The position numbers and the translations under genes were made by a program. This document shows positions 26,771 to 35,588 of a stretch of DNA of 64,000 nt, one piece after another. The DNA is taken from positions 167,193 through 231,192 of the forward strand of contig JAHBTJ010000014.1 in assembly GCA_019638595.1 (NCBI GenBank). Direction: 5' to 3'. Source of the DNA: Chitinophagaceae bacterium (GTDB taxonomy: Bacteria > Bacteroidota > Bacteroidia > Chitinophagales > Chitinophagaceae). Position 1 is the stretch's first letter. Each line of letters begins with the position of its first letter. The notes under the pieces were generated by a model. It was not told the DNA's origin, searched no databases, and worked only from the letters and a program-made list of their open reading frames with translations.

Positions 26771-27187
26771 TTACCACTTATCCACCTCTTCATCAGCGCC
26801 ATTACCCGGAGCCGGTGACGGAGTATGATCTTCTGATGGCTCACTTACTTCGGCAGTAACTTCTTCCACAATATCATTCTCTTCACTGTCAAGAGGAGTA
26901 TCATGGTTGAAAGCATCAAAATCAAAATCAGGCATCAGCTCAGTTTTCACATGATCTACCGCTTCGTTGAGTGCCTTAATAAACTTGTTGAAATCTTCTT
27001 TGTACAGGAAAATTTTGTGCCTGTCGTATCCGTTATCGTTAAAACGCTTGCGGCTTTCAGTAATCGTTAGATAGTAATCCTGATTGCGTGTGCTTCTAAC
27101 ATCAAAAAAATACGTTCTGCGTTTTCCTGCACGGATGCGTTTGCTGTAAACACTCTCCATCCTTTTGTCATTGTTGTCGTACGCCAC
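26771..27187 (-). CDS. PUR-family nucleic-acid-binding protein (DUF3276)
   Basis: 138 residues. The N-terminal about 90 match the bacterial PUR domain: YSKRIRAGKRRTYFFDVR, YYLTITESRKRF, HKIFLYKEDFNKFIKALNEA. The C-terminal tail is acidic and disordered. The family binds single-stranded nucleic acids and is near universal in Bacteroidota. Cytoplasmic. It has a well-formed promoter (27235-27265) and shares a terminator with lolA. Confidence 0.92.
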   Translation of the reverse strand: MAYDNNDKRMESVYSKRIRAGKRRTYFFDVRSTRNQDYYLTITESRKRFNDNGYDRHKIFLYKEDFNKFIKALNEAVDHVKTELMPDFDFDAFNHDTPLDSEENDIVEEVTAEVSEPSEDHTPSPAPGNGADEEVDKW

Positions 27188-27234
27188 AGTAATAGTTTTT
27201 TAAATGATTTAACTTGTCCAGTTTTAAAGATTGA

Positions 27235-27265
27235 CAAAGATAAAATTGTTTTTGAATTGACAAAA
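27235..27265 (-). promoter_or_regulatory. Promoter of the PUR-family gene
   Basis: Minus strand: TTTTG (27265-27261), 18-bp spacer, TATCTTTG (27242-27235), about 48 bp ahead of the start codon. Confidence 0.6.
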
Positions 27266-27305
27266 TTTTAACCAAAACTCTTATAATGCCCATCCACAGG
27301 GTACT

Positions 27306-29192
27306 TTAGTCGTCCTCATCCTCCTGTTCCTGCTGCTTCCGGTACATTTCCGTATAATAACCATTCAGTTGAAGCAGTTCGTCGTGGGTGCCCTGTTCTA
27401 CTATTTCCCCATCTTCCATTACCAGTATCCTGTCAAAATTAAACAGGCTGAATATCCTGTGGGTAATAATGATGGCGGTTTTATCTTTCAGGTAGCTGTA
27501 CAAATTACCTATTATCTCCTTCTCGGTACGGGCATCCACGGCGCTCAAACAGTCATCAAATATCACAATCCCGGGGTTTTTGATCATTGCCCGGGCAATG
27601 GATATCCTTTGTTTTTGCCCCCCGCTCAATGTAACGCCCCTCTCTCCTACCATCGTGTTATATCCTTCGGGGAAACGCATAATTTCCCTGTCTATACTGG
27701 CCTGTATTGCGGCAGTACGTACCATTTCCTGGCTGGCTTCATCCAGTCCGAACCGTATGTTCCCGGCAATTGTATCGCTGAACAAAAAAACATCCTGGGG
27801 CACATAGCTGATCTGCCTGCGAACCTCGCGCATGTCCATACCGGCAAGCGGCACGCCATCCAGCAGTATGCTGCCTTTAACGGGATCGTACATCCGCAGT
27901 AACAACTGGGCGATGGTAGATTTGCCACTTCCTGTTTTGCCTATTACGGCCACTTTATACCCCGCAGGAAACACCTGGCTAAAATTCTTCAACGCTCTTA
28001 TGCCTGTGTGCGGGTAAGTAAAATCTACCTGCCTGAACTCTATTTTGCCTTTCAGATCTGCTTTTACAGGATCAGGTGCATTTTTAATACCCGGCTGTGT
28101 ATCAAGAAACTCATTGAGCCTTTTTTGAGATGCCGACGCCCGCTGTATCATACTGGCCACCCAGCCGATAGAGCTTACAGGAAAAGTGAGCATATTGATG
28201 TATACTACAAATTCAGCAATGGTGCCAATGGTGATTTCTTCCGGGTTGCGGATATGATACAATCCTCCTATCATAATAGTCAGCAGGGTGCTCAGCCCTA
28301 TTAATAACCCTATAGACGGAAAATAAACGGCTTCGATCTTTGCAAGATTTACAGCGCTTTTTTTGTATGCTTCACTATTTTTTTCAAAAAAAAGCTCCAT
28401 GTTTTTTTCCTGCACAAATGATTTAATGACACGAATGCCTGAATACGATTCCTGGGCATTGGTAGTAAGGCTGCTCAGTTGCGCCTGGATATTTTCGCTT
28501 TTTTTATGAATAATGGTATTTACAATATAAATAGCGATCGCCAGCAGTGGCAGCGGCGCCAGCACATATAAGGTAAGCTCCCAGTTTTTCCGGAACATGT
28601 AGAACAGGCTGAAGCTTATTAACGCTACCAGGTTGATAAGATACATCATTGCCGGCCCGGTATACATTCTTACACGGCTCACGTCTTCCGCCATACGGCT
28701 CATAAGATCGCCGGTACTATGCGTTTTATAAAAATCGGTATCCAACTGCTGGTAATGGAGGTAAATTTCATTCTTTTGATCGTATTCAATAAAGCGGCTC
28801 ATTACAATTAATGTTTGCCGCATAAAAAACATAAATATCCCCCTCAGTAAAGCCAGCACCAGCAAGGTAACGCCACAGGCCATTACCAGCCACGCAAAAT
28901 CGTGCCGGTGAATGCGTTGTTCCACTTCCGCAATAAAAACTTTTACAAGAGGATCGTATTCTTTGTTGATCTTTTGAGGGTCGCCTTTTTTTTCACCGGT
29001 GAGCTCCGCTATTTTAACCTGCACCTTATCCATTACATAGCCCGTAACCTGCGGGGCCAGTATACCAAAATAGTTGGAGATAATTACAAACAGTATTCCG
29101 AGCAAAAACCGCCACTTGTACTTTCTGAAATATTTATGAACCGCCCTTAAATGCTTCAAACCTTCAATTTTATGCAAATGTAGCAGAAACAA
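27306..29192 (-). CDS. ABC exporter with fused membrane and ATPase domains (MsbA/MdlB-like)
   Basis: Up to 628 residues. Six membrane helices (about 30-330) are followed by a nucleotide-binding domain with Walker A GKTGSGKST, signature LSGGQKQR, Walker B IVIFDDCLSAVD and switch His ITHR. It works as a dimer in the inner membrane and exports lipids or hydrophobic compounds. The start is uncertain. The ATG at 29192 lies upstream of a TACATTTG box (29182-29175), so a TTG at 29159 (residue 12, LKHLRAVHKYF) may be the true start, which fits the usual length of the family. Divergent from the ABC-F gene. Confidence 0.93.
   Translation of the reverse strand: MFLLHLHKIEGLKHLRAVHKYFRKYKWRFLLGILFVIISNYFGILAPQVTGYVMDKVQVKIAELTGEKKGDPQKINKEYDPLVKVFIAEVEQRIHRHDFAWLVMACGVTLLVLALLRGIFMFFMRQTLIVMSRFIEYDQKNEIYLHYQQLDTDFYKTHSTGDLMSRMAEDVSRVRMYTGPAMMYLINLVALISFSLFYMFRKNWELTLYVLAPLPLLAIAIYIVNTIIHKKSENIQAQLSSLTTNAQESYSGIRVIKSFVQEKNMELFFEKNSEAYKKSAVNLAKIEAVYFPSIGLLIGLSTLLTIMIGGLYHIRNPEEITIGTIAEFVVYINMLTFPVSSIGWVASMIQRASASQKRLNEFLDTQPGIKNAPDPVKADLKGKIEFRQVDFTYPHTGIRALKNFSQVFPAGYKVAVIGKTGSGKSTIAQLLLRMYDPVKGSILLDGVPLAGMDMREVRRQISYVPQDVFLFSDTIAGNIRFGLDEASQEMVRTAAIQASIDREIMRFPEGYNTMVGERGVTLSGGQKQRISIARAMIKNPGIVIFDDCLSAVDARTEKEIIGNLYSYLKDKTAIIITHRIFSLFNFDRILVMEDGEIVEQGTHDELLQLNGYYTEMYRKQQEQEDEDD
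29175..29182 (-). promoter_or_regulatory. -7 box of the ABC exporter, inside the annotated 5' codons
   Basis: Minus strand reads TACATTTG. If used, transcription would begin near 29168, which excludes the ATG at 29192 and favours TTG at 29159 as start. Confidence 0.4.
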
Positions 29193-29209
29193 AAATTAAT
29201 AAAAAAGTG

Positions 29210-29217
29210 TAGCTTTG
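29210..29217 (+). promoter_or_regulatory. -7 box of the ABC-F gene
   Basis: TAGCTTTG, full TAnnTTTG match. It gives a leader of about 100 nt before the ATG at 29325, room for the predicted stem. Confidence 0.4.
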
Positions 29218-29252
29218 CACACTCACACTCAACATCTGTTTTAATGTAGAAT

Positions 29253-29326
29253 ATAATTTCTTCTTTCAGTAACCAGGCAAAACCCGCAAAGGGGTCTTAC
29301 AACTAATCTTTAAAGAAAGAAATTAT
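29253..29326 (+). promoter_or_regulatory. Predicted start-codon-sequestering leader of the ABC-F gene
   Basis: Bases 29253-29262 (ATAATTTCTT) are perfectly complementary to 29317-29326, which include the first two bases of the ATG and the 8 bases before it. With A29316 bulged, four more pairs extend the helix (29263-29266 with 29312-29315). A small GC hairpin lies in the loop (29282-29295), and a minimal ATG-TAG sits at 29244-29249. This resembles attenuation leaders known for antibiotic-resistance ABC-F genes, but the pairing is AT-rich. Confidence 0.4.
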
Positions 29327-30914
29327 GCTCCATCTGCAAGATGTTACCTATATGCATCCTAACAGGGATACACTGTTTTCACACTTATATTTCAACATAC
29401 ATAAGCACCGGAAGATCGCGCTGGTTGGCAATAACGGCGCTGGAAAAACCACATTGCTTCAGCTATTGGCAGGCCGGTTGCAACCTGCGGCAGGAGCCAT
29501 AAAGGCAGAAACGAAACTGTATTATGTACCACAGCTCCTGCAGGAATGCGGGGATGATACGGTAGCCGCTGTGTTGCAGGTAGCCCCCCGGCTCAATGCC
29601 TTACAAAAAATTCTTTCGGGTGATGTAAATGAAGAAACCCTGCAATTGCTTAACGACGACTGGACTATTGAGGAACGTTGCAGGGAAGCATTTGCATATT
29701 GGGATATAGTTGATATTGACCTTTACCGGGAAATGCGCACGCTCAGCGGCGGGCAAAAAACAAAAGTTCTTCTTTCCGGTATAATGATCCACCGCCCGGG
29801 AATTGTTTTGCTGGATGAGCCGAGCAATCATCTTGATACTGCCGGCAGGAACGTACTGTACCACTATATACAAAACACCAATGATACGCTTGTGGTCGTC
29901 AGCCACGACAGGGTCTTACTCAACCTGCTACCTGAAGTATATGAATTGAACAACGGTAACATAACCGTATACGGAGGTAACTACGATTTTTATGCGTCGC
30001 AAAAAGCCATTGAAAACGATGCCCGGAACCAGGAATTAAAAAATAAGGAAAAAGAGCTGCGCAAAGCGAAAGAAACAGAAAGAGCCTCAATGGAACGGCA
30101 ACAAAAAATGGATGCCCGTGGCAGAAAAAAACAGGAAAAAGCGGGTTTGCCCACCATTTCAATGAAAACCTTTAAAAACAATGCTGAAAAAAGCACTGCC
30201 CGCATGAAAGATATTCACGCCGGTAAGATCAGCGGTATTTCAAATGAGTTGTCAGAACTGCGCGCAACACTGCCCGACGCGGATAAAATGAAAATGGAAC
30301 TTGATAATTCCTCCCTCCACAGCGGTAAAATACTGGTAACCGCACAGGGCATTAATTTTGGCTATAACCAGTCAATGTTGTGGAAGCAATCGCTCAGCTT
30401 TGAGGTGAACAGCGGGGAGCGTATTGCCATTAAAGGAGCTAACGGATCGGGCAAAACCACTTTAATAAAAATGATAACCGGCGAAATACAACCTGTTGCC
30501 GGTATAATGAGAACGGCGGATATGAAAGCCATCTATATAGATCAGGACTATTCCTTAATAAACAATACACTCACCGTATATGAACAGGCAGAAATTTTTA
30601 ACTCCGGCGCATTGCAGGAGCATGAAATAAAGATCCGTTTGAACAGGTTTTTATTTAGCCGGCCTTACTGGGATAAACCCTGCAGCGTTTTAAGCGGAGG
30701 CGAGAAAATGCGGCTTATACTTTGCTGCATTACCATTGCAACCCGGGCGCCCGATATGATCATGCTGGATGAGCCCACCAATAACCTGGATATTCAGAAT
30801 ACGGAGATACTCACCAATGCCATTAATGAATATAAGGGTACGCTACTGGTCATATCGCACGACGAATACTTTTTAAATCAACTGAGGGCAGAACGCGAAC
30901 TGGTACTGCAATAG
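29325..30914 (+). CDS. ABC-F family ATPase (possible ribosome-protection protein)
   Basis: 529 residues with two nucleotide-binding domains and no membrane helices. NBD1: GNNGAGKT, LSGGQKTKV, VLLDEPSNHLD. NBD2: GANGSGKT, LSGGEKMRL, IMLDEPTNNLD. Between them is a charged helical linker (about 225-300), the part that reaches into the ribosome exit site in this family. The length is shorter than Uup/EttA housekeeping types and nearer to resistance types (Lsa, Vga, Msr), so protection against a ribosome-targeting antibiotic is possible. Paired leader bases around the ATG hint at induced translation. Confidence 0.88.
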   Translation: MLHLQDVTYMHPNRDTLFSHLYFNIHKHRKIALVGNNGAGKTTLLQLLAGRLQPAAGAIKAETKLYYVPQLLQECGDDTVAAVLQVAPRLNALQKILSGDVNEETLQLLNDDWTIEERCREAFAYWDIVDIDLYREMRTLSGGQKTKVLLSGIMIHRPGIVLLDEPSNHLDTAGRNVLYHYIQNTNDTLVVVSHDRVLLNLLPEVYELNNGNITVYGGNYDFYASQKAIENDARNQELKNKEKELRKAKETERASMERQQKMDARGRKKQEKAGLPTISMKTFKNNAEKSTARMKDIHAGKISGISNELSELRATLPDADKMKMELDNSSLHSGKILVTAQGINFGYNQSMLWKQSLSFEVNSGERIAIKGANGSGKTTLIKMITGEIQPVAGIMRTADMKAIYIDQDYSLINNTLTVYEQAEIFNSGALQEHEIKIRLNRFLFSRPYWDKPCSVLSGGEKMRLILCCITIATRAPDMIMLDEPTNNLDIQNTEILTNAINEYKGTLLVISHDEYFLNQLRAERELVLQ

Positions 30915-31311
30915 CAAGGGTTGTGCCAGCCGGGCATATGTTAGCATATAAAAAGAGCGCCACACAAATGCGGCGCTGCAGCAATGTCTTTTATAAGACG
31001 GTTTTTTAAAAGAATTGCTTCTCCAGGTCAGGGTTGTCTTTACCTCAAGGGGCGGGTTTCAAGGGGTTCGGGTTGGTTTCCGGTTCAGGATTTTATTGGA
31101 TTTGTTACACAAAGTAACGGCTCATTCCTGCCTAAAAAAATAGTAGGTTATGTGATTGTTTTGTAACAATCTCTACTACATAGATACCTCTATGCCGGCT
31201 TTATATGGTAAAAGGGATATCCCAGCTATTGCCCGGTAGCGCCGGGTAGTACAGGGGCGCGGCACAACAACCGTACCGCAGCCAGGTATCCCCAAAAGCG
31301 CTAACAGTTCC
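30915..31311. other. Intergenic region with several small hairpins
   Basis: No credible gene. Seen: a weak terminator-like hairpin AGCGCC/GGCGCT at 30956-30977 after the ABC-F stop; a two-part stem at 31141-31178 (TAGTAG/CTACTA outside, GATTGTT/AACAATC inside); the palindrome GGGATATCCC at 31214-31223; and CCCGG/CCGGG at 31232-31246. They could be mRNA structures or remnants of repeats. Confidence 0.5.
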
Positions 31312-31344
31312 TTTTGCCTATTTAGCCGTCAGGACGTACATTTG
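31312..31344 (+). promoter_or_regulatory. Promoter of icd
   Basis: TTTTG (31312-31316), 20-bp spacer, TACATTTG (31337-31344), 36 bp ahead of the ATG. One of the best phylum-type promoters in the window. Confidence 0.65.
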
Positions 31345-31379
31345 CGGTCAATTAATTTTTAAATTCAAAAAATGCTGGC

Positions 31380-32615
31380 ATGGCAGAAAAAATCAAAGTA
31401 GCTAATCCGGTGGTAGAACTGGATGGGGATGAAATGACAAGGATCATCTGGAAATTTATTAAAGACAAATTGATCCTGCCTTACCTGGATATAGATATTA
31501 AATATTTTGACCTGGGTATTGAATACCGCGACCAAACCGATGACCAGGTTACCATTGACGCCGCCAATGCCATAAAGCAATATGGCGTGGGTATTAAATG
31601 CGCAACCATTACCCCCGACGAAGCGCGGGTAAAGGAATTTAACCTGAAGCAAATGTGGAAAAGCCCGAACGGTACGATCCGTAACATACTGGATGGTACG
31701 GTATTCCGCGAGCCGATCGTTATTAAAAACGTACCCCGCCTGGTTACCAACTGGATCGCTCCGATCATTGTAGGACGTCACGCATTTGGCGACCAGTACA
31801 GGGCTACAGATACCGTGATTAAAGGCAAGGGCAAGCTCACCATGACCTTTACCCCCGAAGACGGCGGAGCGCCCCAGACTTTTGAAGTATACAACTTTAA
31901 AGGCGATGGCGTGGCTATGACCATGTACAATACCGATGAAAGCATTAAAGGCTTTGCAAGAAGCTGCTTTAATATGGCGCTGAGCAAAAAATGGCCTTTG
32001 TATCTTTCTACCAAAAATACCATTCTTAAAAAATACGACGGAAGGTTCAAAGATATTTTCCAGGATATTTATGAGAATGAGTTCAAAGCACAGTTTGACG
32101 CCGCGGGTATAGTATATGAACACCGCCTGATTGACGACATGGTGGCCAGCGCCCTGAAATGGAACGGCAACTTTGTATGGGCCTGTAAAAATTACGATGG
32201 CGATGTGCAAAGCGATACCGTGGCACAGGGATTTGGATCTTTAGGTTTGATGACTTCCGTATTGGTTACTCCCGATGGCAAAACGCTCGAGTCTGAAGCG
32301 GCACACGGAACAGTTACCCGCCATTACCGCGACCACCAGGCCGGTAAGCCCACCAGCACCAACCCTATCGCCTCTATTTTCGCATGGACAAGAGGATTGG
32401 CCTTCCGTGGTAAGCTGGACGGCAACCAGGCGTTGATTGACTTTGCCAATGCACTGGAAGCGGTTTGTATAGAAACGGTAGAAAGTGGTAAAATGACAAA
32501 AGACCTGGCAGTATGCATTCATGGCAATAAAGTGAAGCACGGCGAACATTACCTGTATACCGAAGAATTCCTGGAAGCTATCAACAATAATTTGATAAAA
32601 AAATTAAATAAATAA
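31380..32615 (+). CDS. icd: NADP-dependent isocitrate dehydrogenase (eukaryote-like subfamily)
   Basis: 411 residues. It converts isocitrate to 2-oxoglutarate and CO2 in the TCA cycle. Family marks: [33 protein letters not shown], the metal-site Asp in HRLIDDMVA and NYDGDVQSD, and the NADP loop [10 protein letters not shown]. This is the homodimeric type shared with mitochondria/cytosol of eukaryotes rather than the E. coli type. Own promoter and a strong terminator, so monocistronic. Confidence 0.95.
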   Translation: MAEKIKVANPVVELDGDEMTRIIWKFIKDKLILPYLDIDIKYFDLGIEYRDQTDDQVTIDAANAIKQYGVGIKCATITPDEARVKEFNLKQMWKSPNGTIRNILDGTVFREPIVIKNVPRLVTNWIAPIIVGRHAFGDQYRATDTVIKGKGKLTMTFTPEDGGAPQTFEVYNFKGDGVAMTMYNTDESIKGFARSCFNMALSKKWPLYLSTKNTILKKYDGRFKDIFQDIYENEFKAQFDAAGIVYEHRLIDDMVASALKWNGNFVWACKNYDGDVQSDTVAQGFGSLGLMTSVLVTPDGKTLESEAAHGTVTRHYRDHQAGKPTSTNPIASIFAWTRGLAFRGKLDGNQALIDFANALEAVCIETVESGKMTKDLAVCIHGNKVKHGEHYLYTEEFLEAINNNLIKKLNK

Positions 32616-32636
32616 TACGTTTGTTCTCAAACAAGT

Positions 32637-32672
32637 ACTATAAAAGCGCATCTCCGGGTGCGCTTTTATAGT
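32637..32672. terminator. Terminator after icd
   Basis: Perfect 14-bp stem (32637-32650 with 32659-32672; ACTATAAAAGCGCA) and 8-nt loop, then an A-rich stretch. Confidence 0.85.
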
Positions 32673-32776
32673 AAAAAAGGTATTACTTTTTAATTCGTAA
32701 GCTTACTTGTAGTTAAAAGCCTTAATTTTACGCCGCCTTAATAACTCCCCTCCATTCGTATTGAGTGGGCGCATTT

Positions 32777-32912
32777 CAGATTTTCGCGCAATGCAAATTT
32801 GCCGGTCGGTGAGATTCGTCCGACTGGTCATCCCCGCCTGAATGATGCAGGAGGGCACCGACCAGTAGCGGGTACTATAGGCGGGTGTCACCACCCGCCT
32901 GCGAAAATTTGA
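32777..32912. repeat. Dispersed structured repeat B, copy 1
   Basis: Outer arms ATTTTCGC (about 32779-32786) and GCGAAAAT (32901-32908) are inverted. Inside are ACTGGTC/GACCAGT and a tight hairpin GGCGGGTG-TCAC-CACCCGCC at about 32880-32899. The part 32858-32907 is nearly identical to 63843-63890. No believable ORF; a frame crossing it is an artefact. Confidence 0.6.
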
Positions 32913-32949
32913 AACAAATCGCACATCCTGTGAAAACGCTAAATTGATT

Positions 32950-32957
32950 TACCTTTG
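32950..32957 (+). promoter_or_regulatory. -7 box of the serine palmitoyltransferase-like gene
   Basis: TACCTTTG, full match, 39 bp ahead of the ATG at 32997. Confidence 0.45.
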
Positions 32958-32996
32958 CGCGCCATTGAATTTTGATTTACTTAATTATACATAATT

Positions 32997-34253
32997 ATGG
33001 CAGATATCTTTGAAAGACTGGTAAGGAATTACGGGCCCTTAGGTCAACACCGCGAAAGGGCGCATGGCTATTTTGCTTTCCCTAAGCTGGACGGAGAAAT
33101 TTCGAGCCGCATGAAGTTCCGCGGCAAAGACGTAATTGTATGGAGCCTTAACAACTACCTGGGGCTTGCCAACCATCCTGAGGTTCGTAAAGCCGACGCT
33201 GAAGCTGCGGAAAAATACGGGCTTGCATTGCCAATGGGCGCCCGGATGATGAGTGGCAATAGCAATCATCACGAGCAACTGGAAAAAGAACTGGCTGCGT
33301 TTGAACAAAAAGAAGACGCGATATTATTGAATTATGGCTACCAGGGAATGGTAAGCATTATTGATGTATTGTGCAGCAGGCACGATGTAATTGTGTACGA
33401 CGCCGAAAGCCATGCCTGTATTATTGATGGTGTGCGCCTGCATGCAGGCCAGCGCTTTGTTTTTAAGCACAATGATATAACCGACTTTGAAAAACAATTG
33501 CAGCGCGCTGCAGCATTAACAGAAAAACAAAAAACAGGGGGTATACTGGTCATTACCGAAGGCGTATTCGGTATGGCCGGCGACCAGGGGAAGCTGAAAG
33601 AAATTGCAGCGCTGAAAAACAAATACCAGTTCCGCCTGCTGGTGGATGACGCACACGGGTTTGGCACATTGGGCAAAACCGGCGCAGGCGCCGGAGAAGA
33701 ACAGGGTGTACAGGATCAGATAGATCTTTACTTTTCTACTTTCGCTAAATCCATGGCATCCATAGGGGCTTTTGTAGCAGGCGATAAAACCATTATTGAC
33801 TATATACGCTACAATATCCGCAGCCAGATATTTGCTAAAAGCCTGCCCATGCCATTAGTGCTTGGCAATTTAAAACGGCTGGACCTGCTGCGTTCCCACC
33901 CTGAGCTGAAAGAAAAGCTGTGGAAGAACGCGCTGTCGCTGCAAAAAGGCTTGAAAGAAAAAGGATTTGATATTGGCAAAACCGATACCGTTGTAACACC
34001 TGTTTATATGAAAGGCGGCGTGGAAGAAGCAACCGCAATGGTAATGGATCTCCGCGAAAATTACGGCATCTTCTGCTCCATAGTGGTATACCCCGTTATA
34101 CCGAAAGGGCACATCATATACCGCCTGATACCCACAGCTTCACATACGCAGGAGGACATTGAAAAAACACTCATTGCATTTGAAGAAACCAAGAAGAAGT
34201 TAGACGCCGGCGCTTATAAAGTAGCAGAGATACCTGCTATGGCAGATGTATAG
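32997..34253 (+). CDS. PLP-dependent alpha-oxoamine synthase, likely serine palmitoyltransferase
   Basis: 418 residues. Fold-type I PLP enzyme with LNNYLGLANHPEV, GARMMSGNSNHHEQLE, DAESHACIIDG, LVDDAHGFGTLG, and the PLP-binding Lys251 in TFAKSMASIGAF. The family joins an amino acid to an acyl-CoA with loss of CO2 (KBL, BioF, ALAS, SPT). The alanine/serine-type N-terminus and the sphingolipid-making habit of this bacterial group make serine palmitoyltransferase the most likely role, but glycine C-acetyltransferase cannot be excluded by eye. Own promoter; word-type repeats follow. Confidence 0.85.
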   Translation: MADIFERLVRNYGPLGQHRERAHGYFAFPKLDGEISSRMKFRGKDVIVWSLNNYLGLANHPEVRKADAEAAEKYGLALPMGARMMSGNSNHHEQLEKELAAFEQKEDAILLNYGYQGMVSIIDVLCSRHDVIVYDAESHACIIDGVRLHAGQRFVFKHNDITDFEKQLQRAAALTEKQKTGGILVITEGVFGMAGDQGKLKEIAALKNKYQFRLLVDDAHGFGTLGKTGAGAGEEQGVQDQIDLYFSTFAKSMASIGAFVAGDKTIIDYIRYNIRSQIFAKSLPMPLVLGNLKRLDLLRSHPELKEKLWKNALSLQKGLKEKGFDIGKTDTVVTPVYMKGGVEEATAMVMDLRENYGIFCSIVVYPVIPKGHIIYRLIPTASHTQEDIEKTLIAFEETKKKLDAGAYKVAEIPAMADV

Positions 34254-34257
34254 AAAG

Positions 34258-34360
34258 GGCTTTAGGGTTTGAGGTTTATGGTTTAGGGTTTATGGTTTGT
34301 TGTTACTAAATGCTATGGGCTGATAGCTATTCATGACAAAAAACTACAAACTTTGGATTA
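34258..34360. repeat. Word-type intergenic repeat (copy 4)
   Basis: Words GGTTTGAGGTTTATGG, TTTAGGGTTTATGG, GGGCTGATAGCTAT and ACTACAAACTTT, the same vocabulary as the other copies. Confidence 0.6.
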
Positions 34361-34406
34361 ATTCTGCGCAGGCGCAGCTTATTGAGAAGCCTGTCTTATT
34401 TTTCAT

Positions 34407-34786
34407 TCAGCTTATAATGATCTTAACGCCCTTATCTTCAAACTGGTTTACCAGGTGAGCAGGTATTTTGTCATCGGTAATGATGTAATCAATCTGTTCA
34501 ACAGAACAGATTTTAGCTACACCCCTCCTGTTGAATTTGGAGCTGTCTGCCAGCAAGATCAACATCTGTGCGGTTTCTATCATTTTCTTGTTCAGCGTGG
34601 CTTCCGTAAGGTTGGAAATGGTAGCGCCGTAATCAGGTTCAATACCGTCAATACCTAAAAAAAGCAGTTCACATGAAATGGTTTCAGGTACCTGCAACGC
34701 ATATCCGCCTGCAACCGATGATGAGTTGGGCTGATCACCCATCCTGATTGCAATACTTCAACATTGTTCCTGTTGCTTTCCAAAGG
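34407..34786 (-). pseudogene. DeoR-family regulator remnant (C-terminal piece, frameshifted)
   Basis: The frame 34742-34407 encodes 111 residues almost identical to the C-terminal part of the copy at 35589-36209 (SSSVAGGYALQV, CELLFLG, LLADSSKFNRRGVAKICSVEQIDYII). Homology continues upstream to about 34786 in another frame: one base is missing near 34735 relative to the other copy, after which ESNRNNVEVLQSG lines up with SSRNNIEVLQLGG. The helix-turn-helix and most of the sugar-phosphate sensor are gone, so it is non-functional. Confidence 0.85.
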
Positions 34787-34851
34787 TTAGAAACCCTTTT
34801 TCCTATTGTATGGATCATATTGCTCATATATCTATCAATCTTTAGGAAATA

Positions 34852-34866
34852 TGTACCTTTGGTACA
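34852..34866 (+). promoter_or_regulatory. Promoter -7 box overlapped by a palindromic operator for the toxin-antitoxin pair
   Basis: -7 TACCTTTG at 34854-34861 lies inside the inverted repeat TGTACC-TTT-GGTACA (34852-34866), 10 bp ahead of the antitoxin ATG. Such overlap fits autorepression by the antitoxin complex. Confidence 0.5.
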
Positions 34867-34875
34867 AACACTTTT

Positions 34876-35109
34876 ATGTCATCAGTACGCACATTGAGTA
34901 ACCTGCAACAGGAATTGATCAAACTTTATAGCGCTAATATAAAGGAAGATGATCTGTTACATATTAAGCGATATCTCGCCTCTTATTTTGCCAACAAGGC
35001 CATAGACGAAGCCGACGAAATATGGGCTCAAAAAGGCTTTACTAACGATACTATGAATCAATGGCTGAATGAAGACAATCCTGGTTATGGTAATGAAAAT
35101 CGTGATTGA
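34876..35109 (+). CDS. Putative antitoxin of a PIN-type module
   Basis: 77 residues, acidic at the C-terminus (WLNEDNPGYGNENRD), with helical segments LQQELIKLYSANI and LLHIKRYLASYFANKAIDEADEIW. I do not recognise a named family, but small size, position just ahead of a PIN-domain gene, a 23-bp overlap with it, and an operator-like palindrome upstream all fit an antitoxin. It would bind and block the PIN RNase and repress its own promoter. Confidence 0.75.
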   Translation: MSSVRTLSNLQQELIKLYSANIKEDDLLHIKRYLASYFANKAIDEADEIWAQKGFTNDTMNQWLNEDNPGYGNENRD

Positions 35110-35497
35110 TACCAATGTGCTTGTATCTTCTCTGTCCCGGCATTCTGTTTATCATTGGCTTATAACAAACTTGCTGAACGGGAAGTTCAACCTGTACATT
35201 ACTAACGAGATACTGCTGGAATATGAAGAAATCCTGAAAGCCAAATATTCTCCGTCCGTTGCGCATAATTTCCTTATTGCTTTGAAGGAGCTTCCGAATG
35301 TATATTTTACGCAGGTATATTACCAGTGGCAATTACTCAAAGATGAAGATGACAATAAATTTTCAGATTGCTATGTAGCTGCCAACGCTGAGTACCTGCT
35401 TACACACGATTCCGGTTTTAAAATATTGAAATCAATTCCATTCCCTCCAATAAATGTCGTTTCTCTTGATGAATTTAAAGAACTGATCAGGCTTTAG
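35087..35497 (+). CDS. PIN-domain toxin (predicted RNase)
   Basis: 136 residues from ATG 35087 (ATG 35093 is also possible; an upstream ATG at 35069 is less likely). Acidic active-site pattern: Asp in IVIDTNVLV, Glu in NEILLEYEEIL, Asp in NKFSDCYVAANA and Asp in LLTHDSGF. This matches the putative toxin-antitoxin PIN family that cuts RNA. It overlaps the antitoxin gene by 23 bp. The pair lies exactly between two copies of a broken DeoR gene. Confidence 0.88.
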   Translation: MVMKIVIDTNVLVSSLSRHSVYHWLITNLLNGKFNLYITNEILLEYEEILKAKYSPSVAHNFLIALKELPNVYFTQVYYQWQLLKDEDDNKFSDCYVAANAEYLLTHDSGFKILKSIPFPPINVVSLDEFKELIRL

Positions 35498-35588
35498 CAA
35501 CAGCAATCCACAACAGAGGTCGCATTAATGTAACAGCTCTTCAAGCTCCTGTTGTTGGTGCAACTATATTGCTATTGCAGCCGTTCAT

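Noticed and set aside
31365-32210. 281-codon open frame on the minus strand opposite icd
   Set aside because: It is fully antisense to a clear isocitrate dehydrogenase, has no family features, and comes from the codon bias of the plus-strand gene.
32703-32924. 73-codon minus-strand frame between icd and the serine palmitoyltransferase-like gene
   Set aside because: It runs through repeat B, whose hairpins explain the sequence better than a protein.
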